Shown: positions 9,002 through 20,465 of the stretch, one piece after another
Layout: every line of letters starts with the position of its first letter
Position numbering within the stretch: position 1 is the stretch's first letter
Assembly (NCBI RefSeq): GCF_021535045.1
Contig: NZ_CP091056.1
Span: 744,001 to 808,000, forward strand
Reading direction: 5' to 3'
DNA length: 64,000 bases
Source: Ornithinimicrobium sp. INDO-MA30-4
Lineage (GTDB): Bacteria; Actinomycetota; Actinomycetes; Actinomycetales; Dermatophilaceae
Program-made: the position numbers and the translations under genes
The notes under the pieces: model-generated
Databases searched by the model: none
What the model was told of the DNA's origin: nothing
Seen by the model: the letters and a program-made list of their open reading frames with translations, nothing else

Positions 9002-9915
9002 TGCCGCGCTCCTGCCCATCGTTGGCAATCCCTGGCCATACCCCCACGTGGTCGGACTCCAACTCCAAGCGCACCCGGTCCCGCAGCGCCAACCGCTCTA
9101 CATGTGCGGCGGGTAGCTGCAGTCGGCCAGCCTTATCGATCACCGTGAACTCGTGCGCAACCGTCTGCTGTTGTCCTGCATCATCTAGGGCATGGCTGCG
9201 GATGACCTCGGTTGAAGTGCGGCCGTCTCGAATCCGCACCGTCCGTCGCACATGGTCAGCGACCGTGGGGTCGTGGGTGACGATCAGCACGGTTACCCCC
9301 AACTGGTCCGAAGCCTGCCGCATCGCGCTGAGCACCTGGCTCGACATCGCGTCGTCCAACTCCCCGTCGGCTCATCGGCCAACAGGACCGCTGGCTCATT
9401 GGCCAATGCGGTGGCAATCGCAACACGTTGCTGCTGCCCACCAGAAATCTCGCGGGGCAGACGATCGCGACAATCGCTGAGGTTCAACATCTCCAACAAC
9501 TCATCCACCCGCTCCCCCGATCCGCCCGAGAAGTGATGAGCATAGGCAACGCAATGTTCTCAGCCGCGCTGAGGAAGGGCATCAGGTTGCGCGACGTCTG
9601 TTGCCAGACAAACCCCACACTCTTCCTGCGGTATGCGACGCGCTGGCGGCGCGACATCGACATCAGGTCGACCCCGGCCACCTGAGCCTTGCCTCCAGTC
9701 GGCATATCTAGCCCAGACAAAATATTGAGCAGGGTCGACTTCCCGATCCAGACTCACCGACCAGAGCGACCACATCGCCGGCTTCAACGTGCAAGTTCAA
9801 GCCCTGTAGCGCCTGGATTTCAATCCCTTCAGTGGAGTAGATGCGCACCACGTCCTCACACAATCGCATCCGGGCTGCGAGCGCCCGTCACTGTCGGCTT
9901 CTCAACATTGTTCAT
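8994..9915 (-). CDS. ABC transporter ATP-binding protein with AbrB-like tail (several frameshifts)
   Basis: This ATPase is spread over about five frames. Readable pieces in order are [69 protein letters not shown], then [15 protein letters not shown]. The conserved C-terminal extension has [18 protein letters not shown] and [15 protein letters not shown], which resembles a SpoVT-AbrB swapped hairpin. The break near 9365 is repaired by adding one G to GGGG (ADEPTGELDDAM). The ATG at 9915 has an AAAGG box 7 bases upstream and begins 4 bases after the permease stop. It works with the neighbouring permeases. Confidence 0.75.
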
Positions 9916-9919
9916 ACGA

Positions 9920-12718
9920 CTACCTTTCCTCACCCAGACGAAGGTGTTGGGCCAGACTGGTTCGTGCCGATGCGGTCGCCCCTAGCGCCGTGCTGATCAC
10001 GACGGTCGCGATGACGCTGCCGAGGACCGCACCCAGCAGGACCGGGTTAATCGCCAGCTCAGGCTGCTGAGGACCTCCGGTGAGAATCGTCAATTCCAAT
10101 GTTTGTAGCAGTAGCCAGGGAACAATGGTTCCCACGAGCACCCCAGCAAAACTGGCTGCCACCAGCGTGGGTGCCAGCTCCCAGGCCGTCAACGACCGCA
10201 ATTGTTTGGCGTTGGCTCCCAGAGTGCGCAAAATCGCCAACAATCGGGACTGGCTAGGCCCACGCAATGCCTGAATCAGGGCAATAGCGACGGCCGTCAA
10301 CAGCGTCGTCAGCACCACCCCTGCGAGCAATAGCATCCTTAATCCATCCGTAGCTGGAGCGGCCAGAAACGCATCAAGTTTTCCCTGCGGCGTCTCGACC
10401 AAGGAGTTGGGCACCGCCTGCGCCACAGCATTGGCAACCAGGTTTGGATCGCTGTCGGCGGCAACGGATAGCAATGCCAGTCGTCCTTGCGCGCTGCCGC
10501 CGCCGGCTTCCTCCCACGCCGATCTGGCGACGACCACGAAGCGTTGGTCAGTAGTTATGCCGGGCAGATCGTCAATGTGGCCGACCACTTCCGCGTCCCC
10601 ACGTGGCCCGAGCGTTAGTGCCCCGGCAGCAGGGTCCAGCTCAGCCCCAGAGACAATTTTCAACCCTGTTTCGTCGTCAAAGAGTGAAGCGGGCAGCGTA
10701 TCTGCCAACGGTGTTCCGGCTTGGACTTGGGCCAAGGCGTCATCGACGACATAAACGGTGGCATCTCGACGAGCCCCTTGGGAGTCAGTCACACTCATCC
10801 GGACTTCTGCTTCGGTGACGCCAGCAACAGCTGTTACCCCGGGCACAGCGGCAAGGCTAGCTTTGAGGTCGTCGGTGATCGCCGGGCCGCTGACTCTGAC
10901 TTCGGCCCCTGCTTCCTGCCAGGCTGCGTCTTGTGCTCCCGCAGTGATAGTGGAGGCCAAAACTGAGCCGACCATTGCTACGGAAACGCTGAGAATCACC
11001 ACGACAGCAGGTAGGAGACCCCGGCCGGGTCACGCACTGCCCTGACCGCGCCGAGGAACGGGGCTAACCCCACCGGCATGCAGTCGCGCAGTCATGACTC
11101 GCAACGGCACCGGAAGCAGTCGTAGGGTAAGCACCCCGAACGCCAGGGCCAGCAGCGCTGGGGTCGCAGCAACTAGCGGATCGAACCCGCTGCTCTGGCT
11201 AACCAATCCGCGATCAAGAAGCCGCCAGACAGCCAGGGCTGCCAGCGCTAGGACGATGGTCTCTACTAGCACTCGATACTTCCCTTGGGCGGCTCCCAGG
11301 TCACTGCGGGACTGTGTCTGCGCACCAGGCGTTCGAGCCAAGCCAAGCGCCAGCATTGGGCAGGCACCGATAAGACCGGCGACCAGTAATGCTGGCCACG
11401 GCCATGGCGTTAGTGGCGCAATGATGATCCCGGCAAGGAGGTAGCCGACCGCGGCAGCAGGCAAGCCGATGAGTGCCCCCTCAGCCATCAGCAAACCGCG
11501 TACTTGCCCACGTGAGCCACCGCGGGCTTCGGCCAAGGTGAGGGTAGGCCGCCGACGGGTCACTATCAGTTGTGCACCAGGTGCCAGCACTGCTAGTGCC
11601 ACCCCTGCCGGTCCAGCAGCAACGACGGCAGCAAGTGAGGTGGTTGTGCGTTGCTGGGCCACTAAGGCATCGAGCGGCTCAAAAAGTTCGGTGGTAAATC
11701 GAGCGGTCATTCCCGCTTCGATGAACCCGTCGGGTGGGACCCCGTTGCCGGACACTTCTTGCGGATCCTCACCTTCGGCAATGACCACGGATTCGCCCGC
11801 AGTCATGCCGCCCAGTTGAGCACGCAGACTAGCCACATCATCGCCGGGCACGTTGCTTGCATCGAGGGGATACCAAAGTTTGAAGGTTCGCGTAGAGCCT
11901 GGGCGCACCACTCCGGGGTTGTTGGGCGCCAGGTAGGCCGCAGCCGTCGCTTCGGTGCCGCGGTCGGCATCAAAGAACGTAGCCAACTCGGGTGCATACG
12001 GGCTGTGTGACCAGTGGGTATCGAGAGGATCAATGGGCTCGTAGGTGCCGCTAAGTCGGGTTTGCGCAGCCCCGGGAACATCGCGCACTTCGCCGACCTC
12101 CCAGTGCAGTTGCTCCGCAGCATCCTGACTCAGCGCAATCTCGATCTCACTGTCCGTGGTCACCAGCACCGCTCCGTCGCTACCACCGACAGCAAACTCA
12201 TTTAACGGAAGGTGCGCCACCGGCCAGTTGCCCTCGACTAGTGTCGCTATCTGCGGCAACGCAGGATCGACACGGTATTGAAGTCGGATCTGTGAAATGT
12301 CACTGTCCGGGTCGTTGGGAGCAACCGCCAATTGATCGACGTCGATATAGAAGCGCCCAGGCTCCAGGAGTGTTCGTAGTGGCTCAGATTCATCTAGACG
12401 AATGCGTTCTAAGCCTGCATTGACTCTGGCCCAGGTTTGGTCGGCATCGCTGAACTCGACACCATCGCTGGTCACATTGAGGTAGGCAAGGGGAGCAATC
12501 GTTGTGCTTGCTACATCGCGTTGCAGAACCGACAGATCACTGAAGGTGTAGTCGACCTGACGTGAATTCATGTCGGTAAGAAGCCTTGGCCCCACGGTGG
12601 CTACCAGTGACAAAATAAGAACCAGTGCCGCGAGCAACAACGAAACTACTGGATCGGCTCGGATCTGCTTGGTAGCAATCCGGACGACACCCGGTGTACG
12701 TCTCGGGCGGTGGCTCAT
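9920..12718 (-). CDS. Large FtsX-type ABC permease 2 (frameshift near 11020)
   Basis: This is an FtsX-like permease of about 930 residues with two permease repeats. The first part (12718 to ~11030) has an N-terminal helix (VVSLLLAALVLILSLVATVG), a long extracytoplasmic domain, then a helix bundle (AVVAAGPAGVALAVLAPGA and following). The second (from ~11002) repeats the plan, ending with three helices and SLAQHLRLGEER. The ATG at 12718 overlaps the upstream permease stop (ATGA) and is preceded by GGAGGAGG. The substrate is unknown; relatives export lipids or peptides, or act in envelope stress. Confidence 0.8.
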
Positions 12719-15700
12719 CGAACCTCCTCCCGATAGCTCGCATCTCGGGCTTGCCGGGCCACCTTCTGGGCAACCCGCGCTATAACAAGCACCAGCAGGA
12801 CGGCTTGTAGCCCGAGCAAGGCCGACCACGAGGCGACATCAAGCTGTAGGGACGCTGGCACGGTTGCCTGCCCGGCAACCAGGGTCGCTTGAGCCAACAC
12901 CGGCACCACGACCACACTGACCAACCAGCCCGCGGCTGCCCCAAAGAGGGCCAGCCCGATAACTGCGAATAGTTCCAGGGCTCGTGAGCGTGCTTGCCTG
13001 CTGGCCGCCATCCCCAAAGCGCGCAAAACAGCCACTTCTGAGCGACGAGAGGCGCTCAGACTGGCACTCGCTGCGCCGACACCAACGCCCGCTAGGAGCA
13101 CTGATCCAGCGGCGGCTATCCAGAACACCTCTCGGACCGGCTGAGCGGCATCAACGGCTGACTCTGCTGAGAAGTCTCGCGTCTCGGAGATTCCGTCGAT
13201 CTGCGATACCTCGGCGGCGACTTCGGTTGGGACCGTCGCTGAGATCCAAAGCTCATCGGGATAACCGAGAGCTTGATCCTGAGCCCAGATGGCCTGACTT
13301 AAGGTGCCAGCATCGACCAGAATCGCATCGGCACTTTTAACCCCCGGCACCGCGTCAACCAGGGCACTCACCTGCCCATTCACCACTGAGCCAGCAACCT
13401 GGACTTCGACCAGCGAGCCGAGGTCCAAGCTATTTGTCTCAGCCAGCGAACTAGTCAGCGCCAGCGGCAAAGCCTGCGGAACAGACAGCCCCGAGAAGCT
13501 CACCCGAGCTTGGCCACTTGCGTCTGGAATGGTGGAGTCCAAGGGAACAACGAGGGAGAGTTCACCCTCAGTGTTCGCCGTTAGCTCGGATTCAGAATCC
13601 CTGGTGGACGACCACGACTCAACACTGGGCGCCACGGAAAGTGGCTCGCCGTCCACGCTTGGCGTCACAGTGGCTGTTCGTGTCACCCCAGGAAGAAAGG
13701 CGGATGTTGTCACTGACAGACCGATGATCTGGTAGTCACCCTCTGCTGGAAGAGGAATGCTGATCTGTGCAGTTTTCGTCGAGGTGTCTAGGTCGACTTC
13801 GCCACCTTCACTGCGGCTGAAATCGTCCGCGATAGCGAAGTCAGCCAGGGCGACCTCATGGGTGAGCCCTGAAGCAGGCTCGAGCACCTGCATACTCACG
13901 GTGGGTTGTTGCCCTCCCCCAGTCCCAAGAATGTCCGAGAGAGCCTCCGAGAGTGCTTGATCGGGGGCAACCCCTTGCTCCTCAATCAAAACATCCGCAT
14001 AGAAAGCCACCTCGTCGATAACTCCGGTTGGCCCATCGTCGGAAGTTTCCGTTTCCCAGGCAATGTCAACGTCGAGAACCGCAGCACCAGCAGGCAGGGC
14101 GATCGCTCCTGCCGCAGGCTCGGACATCAGGGTGCCTACGAGATCGCTGGACTCCGATAGGTTCGCGGGGTTTCCGGGGATTTGGCGACCGAACTGAGCG
14201 CGTCGAGCGGAGCAGCAACAAGGTCGGCATCGGAGGTGCCCACCGTGGTCGTGGTACTCCAGACTGGCGCCACTGACTCCACCCCCGAGAGTGCCTGCAC
14301 CGATGGCAGGGACGGGATCGGGTTTGCCGAGTCCGTCACCGGAGCGCTCAGGGTGGCCCGCACATCGGCCCCTTGCTGGACCTGCGCTAATTGGTTGTTC
14401 AAGCGGGTCGAGGTGGCCGAATAAAAGCCAGCCAGTGTTGCCGAGCCGACGGAGAGCACCACCAGAACCAAGGGGACCGCGTACAAGACCAGCCTTCGGC
14501 CTACTTGGGCAGTGGCCAGGGCCAAACCAACTTGCGGCTGCGACGGCTGGTGCTAGTCAACATCCTCATGGCGGGCCCCATAAGCGCAAGTGCCAGCACT
14601 GCGCAGAGACTTAACATCAGGGTGGGAGCCGCCCCCGCAAGTAGGTCAGCGCGCCTGCCTGAGCCTTCCGCATCGACTAGCGGCGAGCCGTATCGCAAAA
14701 GTTGCCACAGCGAAACACTCGCGGCGCCACCAATGGCAACGATCGCAGCGACCGTTGCCACAGCCTGGTGCCGACCAGCTTGATCCACCTTTGCCCTGTA
14801 GGCCAACCGCCGCAAGTGTGTCGCTTGGGCAACAATGAGCGCCGCGAAGACCACAACCCAACTAGCAACCGAGGCCCACGTAACAGCAGCATTTTGCGGG
14901 GGCCCAATTGACCCAGCACTCAGCAATCCGCTCGCGATGAGCGCACCCAACGTGGTGCCAGCCAGAGTGACGACACCAACTTCGAGCGCTGACCATCCGA
15001 TGATCTGGCGCCATGATGCTCCCCGAGCCAGAAGTAATTCAGACTCCCCGCCCTTGCAGCCGCCACCAATCGGCCAAGTTGCCACACAGCAACTAAACAG
15101 ACCGTCAGCAAAAGGGTCAGCGGCACGACAGCAAGCGCACGAGATGTCTCGATGCGGACCGATGTTTGCTCCGCTATTGCTGCTAGGTCTCCTCCACCTG
15201 AACACCGCGTAACTCCACCGACTCTGTTTGCAGGGTGGAGCGCAACTGGGTGGCTGCAGTGGCTATGGGACCCAGAGCCTGCGCGTCCACTGAATCGATC
15301 TCCGGGCGGATGGTCCATTGGACTATCGGCGGGTCGGTGAACCCTGAGATTGTGCTTGAGTCGACGATGAGTGGCCCCACCAGATCCGCAGTCACCCCAG
15401 ACCGGATCAGTGGATCGTTGAACCAAACGGCATTGCTGGGGTCCTGAGACCGCCATAAGGCCGCGATGACCACGCTCTGTTCGTCAACGACCACCACATC
15501 TTCGACCGTGAGTCCCCAGTGCGCGGCCGCATCAGCGTGCAGGGCTCCTTGCAGCGGCGAGCCACCAACACCACCTGGCCATTGACCCGCGGTCACCGTG
15601 ATGGGCATTGATCCTTGTGGCGTAAGGTCCTCGCTGGCGATGATCTGGATGCGTTCTGGACGATCCTGCACGGGGCGCGGCTCGGTGCGTAGGGAATTTT

Positions 15701-16001
15701 GAATGGAAACCGATGTGGGAGCAAAGGCCTGCTGGATGAGCTGGCGAGCAGCCGCATCTTGTGCCTCGGGGGTGCTCTGTTGGCGTGTGCTCACTCGCAG
15801 ACTGACCTCTGCGGGGTTGTCGACTTGGGTGAGTGCCTGTTGAGCGCTTTGTGCTGCCGTAGCCCGTGAGTAGCCAATCGTGCCCGCAACAATGGCTGCC
15901 GTCAGGCTCGACAGCAGAAAGAGAGCGACGACTAGCCCTTTGCTGGCTCGCCCCCGCACTAACGCATGGCTGAAGGTGGCGATGACCTTGTCATTGCGCA
16001 A
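12715..16001 (-). CDS. Large FtsX-type ABC permease 1 (several frameshifts)
   Basis: This is the first gene of the four-gene ABC operon, roughly 1,090 residues when joined. Pieces from the N-terminus: 16001-15183 (helix GLVVALFLLSSLTAAIVAGT, then an extracytoplasmic domain), 15205-14501 (helical bundle, ELLLARGASWRQIIGWSALE), 14525-14136 (second N-terminal helix, LVLYAVPLVLVVLSVGSATL) and 14127-12715 (second extracytoplasmic domain, then AVLRALGMAASR and C-terminal helices). The start is a TTG or lies slightly upstream; no good ribosome site is obvious. The double-repeat architecture matches its downstream neighbour, suggesting an ancient duplication. Confidence 0.75.
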
Positions 16002-16055
16002 CAGTAGACACGTCTTTCAGTCGTTGAGCAGCGTCCGTTGCTGCTGGGATCATGT

Positions 16056-16675
16056 CTACTCGAACGGTGTCGGGTCTCCTTTCCGACGCGCACAATCTCT
16101 GGGTATCCCGCAGAGAAATCGATCACCGTGGTGGGGTCCTTCCCCGTCTCATCACCGTCGATCACCGCCTCCAACTGGTTGTCGAGGCGGTCCTTGATCT
16201 CCCAGCCCATCCCTAATGGCGCCTCCTCACCAGGCAAGATCAACGTGCTGGAAAGCATGGGCTCCCCCAATTCGCTTAACAGCGCTTGAGTGATGCGGTC
16301 ATCGGGGATGCGCACACCGACCGTCTTCTTCTTGGGGTGCAAGAGCTTCTTTGGCACCTCAGACGTCGCCGGCAGAATGAAGGTGTATGGGCCAGGTGTT
16401 GCGCTTTTCACGGCCCGGAAGACGGCGTTGTCTAAGTGGACAAACTGGCCTAACTGGGCGAAGTTTGCGCACATCAACGTGAAATGGTGCTTGTCGTCCA
16501 GTTTGCGGATATCGGTAATGCGCTGCTTGGCCTGCTTGTTGCCTAGCTGGGCGCCGATGGCGTAGCAGGCATCTGTGGGGTATGCGACCAAGCCACCCGT
16601 ACGGACGGTCTCAACGACTTGCTGGATCAGCCGCGGTTGGGGATCTACTGGGTGGATGTCATAGAAACGAGCCAT
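16056..16675 (-). CDS. L-threonylcarbamoyladenylate synthase-like protein, YciO/YrdC/Sua5 family
   Basis: This is a Sua5/YrdC/YciO domain protein of about 206 residues. These proteins bind threonine, bicarbonate and ATP for tRNA t6A formation, though the YciO subgroup has an unclear role. Visible motifs are GGLVAYPTDACYAIG, KHHFTLMCANFAQLG, PGPYTFILPAT, KKTVGVRIPDD and STTLIL-like SSTLILPGEE. I take the start at MARFYDIHP. The raw frame runs on into RHRSSRHDP, but adding one G in KG restores the family ending GDPTPFE and a stop at 16056. The short single-domain form fits YciO better than two-domain Sua5. Confidence 0.82.
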
Positions 16676-16695
16676 ACCTTCACCGTAGCGCGCGA

Positions 16696-17660
16696 TCAAC
16701 TCAAATCGAGGCGCATCATCGCCGTCTGCCGGACCGGGACGAAACCAAGTCGCTCGTATAGTGCGGTCGCACCCGTCAACGAGTCGGCATCCACACCAAG
16801 TTGCGCCTTGTCGAAGTCGTCGCAGGCGCGGAGGGAACGAAGGGTGCGCAGCAACATCGCCTGTGCAAGGCCCCTTCCTCTCGCCTCGGCAACCACACCG
16901 ACGAGTGGAATATAGGCTTCCCTGGGCTCGTATTGCTGCACGATGACGTAACCAAGCACCTGGCCCCTGTCATTACGCGCGACCGTTGAGTGCTGCAGGC
17001 GCATTGAGCGAGCACCCCACAGTCCTGTCTGCCACAGGCCGGGCTCCATCTCTGTCGTGCCCCAGTGGTCGGCGAAGGCAAAGTTGTGCGCCACCCGCAC
17101 GACTTCTCCATCGCTCTCCCCCGGTGTCTTCAGCGCAACATTGTCCCCGCGTACAGCAACGTCGAAAGTAGGTATGTTGGCGATGAGGAGCTCGAGTTCA
17201 TTGAAGTAGCGGGCGAGGCGGTACCCACGATGCGCGAGAATCGCCCGCTTATGCGCATTCTCCTGTTGTCCGTCGACCCGTACGTATGCGCCGACTCCGG
17301 GGTGCCCGCTTGCTGCTAGTTGCTTGACGCGCTCTTCTTGCCAATCGAAAAGGCGGCGTCCGATCCCTTGGCCGCGCCATTGCGGGTGGACCCCACCCTC
17401 GGCCCAGCCCCTCACCAGGTGGTCTGAGTCGAGGCTTGCGCGCGATCCGACCATGCCGTAGGCAACCAATTCGTCTTCGGCCCAGACAGCCGCCGTGTCC
17501 AGCTCAGGAACGAAGCCATCCACAGCCAATTCCTCCGCAAGGTCCTCCGGGGAGAAGTCTCTTCGGTTTCATCGACCTTGGCTAAATGGTTCACCAGGCG
17601 CGAAAGAGCTTCGACGTCGCGCGGTGAAAGCGTGGCCCACTTGAACTTTGAGTGCCCCAT
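16696..17660 (-). CDS. Tandem GNAT acetyltransferase (frameshift near 17560)
   Basis: The gene encodes about 320 residues with two GNAT folds. The N-terminal piece (MGHSKFKWATLSPRDVEALS) shifts frame near 17560 and continues as AVDGFVPELDTAAVWAEDEL. The first acetyl-CoA-binding motif is VHPQWRGQGIGRRLFDW, the second VVAEARGRGLAQAMLLRTLR, followed by NxxA-like ALYERLGF. The double-GNAT plan recalls mycothiol synthase, but the MshD-specific residues cannot be confirmed, so the substrate is left open. It stands alone on the minus strand between Sua5-like and OsmC-like genes. Confidence 0.75.
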
Positions 17661-17777
17661 AAATCCCAACATACCCCTGGAAGGTTTCCCTGTGCTCTCA
17701 CGCTAGCTTTATTCCCGGACACGAGACCGGATCCGATGAGGACCACGAAGCCCGCAATCGCTGCCGGGGAGATGTAA

Positions 17778-18200
17778 CTAAGACACTGTGAAAACAACAG
17801 GTGTGGGTAGGGCGACCGTCCGCGAAACTGTACATAGCCGGTCACGAGACTTGGCGACTGCGTCCGGCAACCGGTTTCGAGCCGCGTCGCCACCCTCGCC
17901 GGCGGGAAAGGTCACTGAGAATTCAGCCGAGACATCAGCGAGGTGATTCCCGTGCTCGTCACGCACCTTCTCGGCCGCAGCGCGTACGACAAACGCGTCC
18001 GGCTCGCTGAGACGAGAGGTCAAGAAATCAACATCGATGGCTGAGCAACCAGCGACGGCTGCCAACAACAGTTCAACGGGGGTGAACTCATCTGTAGACC
18101 CATCCCCCATAGAGATACTTTGGCCGCGAGAGTTTGTTGCCTCAAAGGAGACGTGTGCTTTGCGGGTCAGCGAAACTGTTCGAAGGTTTTCTGTTGCCAT
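17778..18200 (-). CDS. OsmC/Ohr family protein
   Basis: The gene encodes about 140 residues from the ATG at 18200 (MATENLRTVSLTRKAHVSF). It has the OsmC hallmarks FTPVELLLAAVAGCSAIDVDF, with the first conserved Cys, and a later Cys in RLCTVSRTV. Such proteins are thiol-dependent peroxidases that reduce organic hydroperoxides. The upstream frame to 18281 overlaps the divergent phosphatase gene and lacks family similarity. The pair shares an 18-base intergenic region and so overlapping promoters. Confidence 0.85.
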   Translation of the reverse strand: MATENLRTVSLTRKAHVSFEATNSRGQSISMGDGSTDEFTPVELLLAAVAGCSAIDVDFLTSRLSEPDAFVVRAAAEKVRDEHGNHLADVSAEFSVTFPAGEGGDAARNRLPDAVAKSRDRLCTVSRTVALPTPVVFTVS

Positions 18201-18218
18201 GCCCGATAGTCTGCCACC

Positions 18219-18838
18219 ATGAGCATCGACGGCTACGGGCATCCAGACATTCCATCCGGCAGATTGGTGCTGGTGCGCCACGGTGAGACCGAATGGTCAA
18301 AATCCGGGCAACACACCGGGCTTACTGACCTTCCACTCCTTCCTGAGGGCGAAAAAGCAGCTAGCTCAGTGCGCCCGGTCTTGGCGGAGTTTAACTTCGT
18401 GCACGTGCGCTGCTCGCCATTGCAGCGTGCTCGTGCGACTGCGGGTTTGGCTGGGCTAGAGGTAGATACGATTGACCCAGACCTACTGGAGTGGGACTAC
18501 GGCGGCTATGAGGGCATCACCACAGCCGATATCCGCAAGGAAAAGGGCTACCCGTGGAATGTCTTTGAACACGGCATCATCCGGGTGAAACGCCGGGCGA
18601 AACCGTCGAAGAAGTCGCGGCGCGAGCCTCACGCGTGCTGTCCACCATCCACCCAATGTTGCATGACGGTGACGTCGCTTTGGTCGGTCACGGCCACGCA
18701 TTGCGCATCCTCACCGGTGTCTACCTGCGCCGAGACCCGCGATTTGGCCGACACCTGGACTTCCAGACAGGTGCGTTAGCCATTCTGGGCCACCACCATG
18801 AGGACCCAGTCATTGAGGCGTGGAACCGTCGTCGCTAG
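18219..18838 (+). CDS. Histidine phosphatase family protein (frameshift near 18590)
   Basis: This is a phosphoglycerate-mutase-like phosphatase of about 206 residues. The catalytic RHG motif is LVLVRHGETEWS, followed by HTGLTDLPLLPEGE, CSPLQRARATAGL and the second catalytic His in VALVGHGHALRIL. Adding one C after HGII joins the halves as HGIIPGETPGETVEEVAARA, restoring the conserved PGGES-like region. The 3' end overlaps the convergent GCS2 gene by about 60 bases. The physiological substrate is unknown. Confidence 0.83.
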
Positions 18839-20365
18839 GCGATCCTGCCCGTGACGGGCACTACTTTGGGGTGCCTCAGTTTCAGGGATGGGCCAGGTAT
18901 GCACTGGCTGGTTCATCTCCGAGTGATCCACATAGTGACGGAACATTTCGCGCAATGCTGAGTTGCGATCGTGACCGGCGGCCTCGTAAGCCTCGGTAAC
19001 CTCCACCTGCCAGCTTGCGCCGTTGGTGGCGGTCTTGCAGCGACCCTCGATGATCTCGAGGTAGTAGTTGCGCACCTCCCGGCGCAGACCCAGACTTGCC
19101 AGGCCTTCCTCGGCCAGTTCCAGCAAATGATCTTGCACCAACTGAGTGGCTGGCAATTTGCCGGCTCCTGGCCATGACAGTTGGGCTTCGATGCCCAGTT
19201 GAGCGGCCTGATCGAAGTTTTCCTCGGCGTGCTCAAACGGCATTTTGGTCCAGATCGGGCGCCCACTGGTGGTCAGCGCCTCAAGCAGTCCGTAGTAGAA
19301 GCAAGCGTTGGCCACCATGTCCACGACCGTCGGGCCAGCTGGGAGGACTCGGTTTTCCACGCGAAGGTGGGGCACGTCCTTGACCACGTCATAAATTGGC
19401 CGGTTCCAGCGCCATACCGTGCCGTTGTGCAGTCGCAACTCGGGCAACTCGGGAGTGCCACCGTTTTTGTGCACTTGCATCGGGTCTTCGTCTGAGACCT
19501 CGGGCAGTAGCGCCGGGAAGCACTCAACGTTTTCTTCGAACAGGTCAAAGATCGAGGTGATCCAGCTGCGCCCAAAGTATGCGCGGGGTCTGACGCCTTG
19601 ATGCTTCAATTCAACGGTGCGAGTGTCTGTCATCTGGCTAAAGAGCGGGATGCGGGTCTCAGCCCAAAGCCGCTTGCCAAAGAGATAGGGCGAGTTGGCA
19701 CCCATAGCGATCTGGACACCGGTGATTGCCGATGCCGCGTTCCAATACAGCGGGAAGTCCTGTGGCGTTACCTGCTGGTGTAACTGCACTGATGTGCAGC
19801 CGGACAAGGGTCCAATGGTCTCGAAGTAGTCATCGACGCGCTCCCCTGTGGGGCCTTCGATTTGCAACTCCAGACCATCGCCGCGTTCGCGCAACACCGA
19901 GTCGTTGAGCGCGGTGTAACGAACTCCCAGGCTGAGCCAGTCGCCATCAAAAGTTTCGCGATGCAGCGTCGGCAAGATGCCGACAGCGACGGTGCGTGCG
20001 CCGTGCGACCGAGCGGCGTCACCAGCATTGCGCAACGACCCATTAAGCCAACGGTCCAAGCGAACAGCCTGGTCCCCAGCCATGGGCCGCGGTGGCACGT
20101 TGAGCTCAATGTTGTAGCGGCCCACCTCCGATTGGAAGTCTCCCTCAGTGATGTCTTGCAGCACCTCTTGATTAATGAGCGCTGGAGCCAGCGTCTCACC
20201 GTCAACGAGGCTCAACTCGATTTCCAGTCCCATCTGGGTCCGGGTGAAGTCGAAACGGCTCTCTTGGAGCATGCGCTCAAAAACATCAAGATCAAGCAAG
20301 ACCTTGTCACGGAAATTGACTCTTTGCTCGCGCGTAAACGCGGCGGAACTAACCTCGACACCCAT
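18776..20365 (-). CDS. Glutamate-cysteine ligase family 2 (GCS2) protein
   Basis: This is an intact 529-residue GCS2-type ATP-grasp-like ligase. The N-terminal region has the substrate-binding pattern MGLEIELSLVDGET and YNIELNVPPRPM. The core has CTSVQLHQQV and GANSPYLFGKRLWAETRIPL, and the C-terminal half PHLRVENRVLPAGPTVVDM. Enzymes of this class join glutamate to cysteine or another amine. In Actinobacteria that make mycothiol, the natural substrate of this paralogue is not settled. The C-terminus overlaps the convergent phosphatase gene. It is followed upstream on the minus strand by the gcvP terminator. Confidence 0.82.
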   Translation of the reverse strand: MGVEVSSAAFTREQRVNFRDKVLLDLDVFERMLQESRFDFTRTQMGLEIELSLVDGETLAPALINQEVLQDITEGDFQSEVGRYNIELNVPPRPMAGDQAVRLDRWLNGSLRNAGDAARSHGARTVAVGILPTLHRETFDGDWLSLGVRYTALNDSVLRERGDGLELQIEGPTGERVDDYFETIGPLSGCTSVQLHQQVTPQDFPLYWNAASAITGVQIAMGANSPYLFGKRLWAETRIPLFSQMTDTRTVELKHQGVRPRAYFGRSWITSIFDLFEENVECFPALLPEVSDEDPMQVHKNGGTPELPELRLHNGTVWRWNRPIYDVVKDVPHLRVENRVLPAGPTVVDMVANACFYYGLLEALTTSGRPIWTKMPFEHAEENFDQAAQLGIEAQLSWPGAGKLPATQLVQDHLLELAEEGLASLGLRREVRNYYLEIIEGRCKTATNGASWQVEVTEAYEAAGHDRNSALREMFRHYVDHSEMNQPVHTWPIPETEAPQSSARHGQDRLATTVPRLNDWVLMVVAQNG

Positions 20366-20417
20366 GCACCAAACCCAACCACATGTTCGCGCAATGGGCT
20401 AGGGCACACCGATAACA

Positions 20418-20455
20418 AAGTGGCACCGAAAGCAGGTGCGCCTTCGGTGCCACTT
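20418..20455 (-). terminator. Rho-independent-like terminator after gcvP
   Basis: A 13-bp perfect stem (aagtggcaccgaa with ttcggtgccactt) closes a 12-base loop, followed on the minus strand by a T-rich tract (tttgttat). It begins 11 bases past the gcvP stop. Confidence 0.7.
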
Positions 20456-20465
20456 CGCGTGTTCG

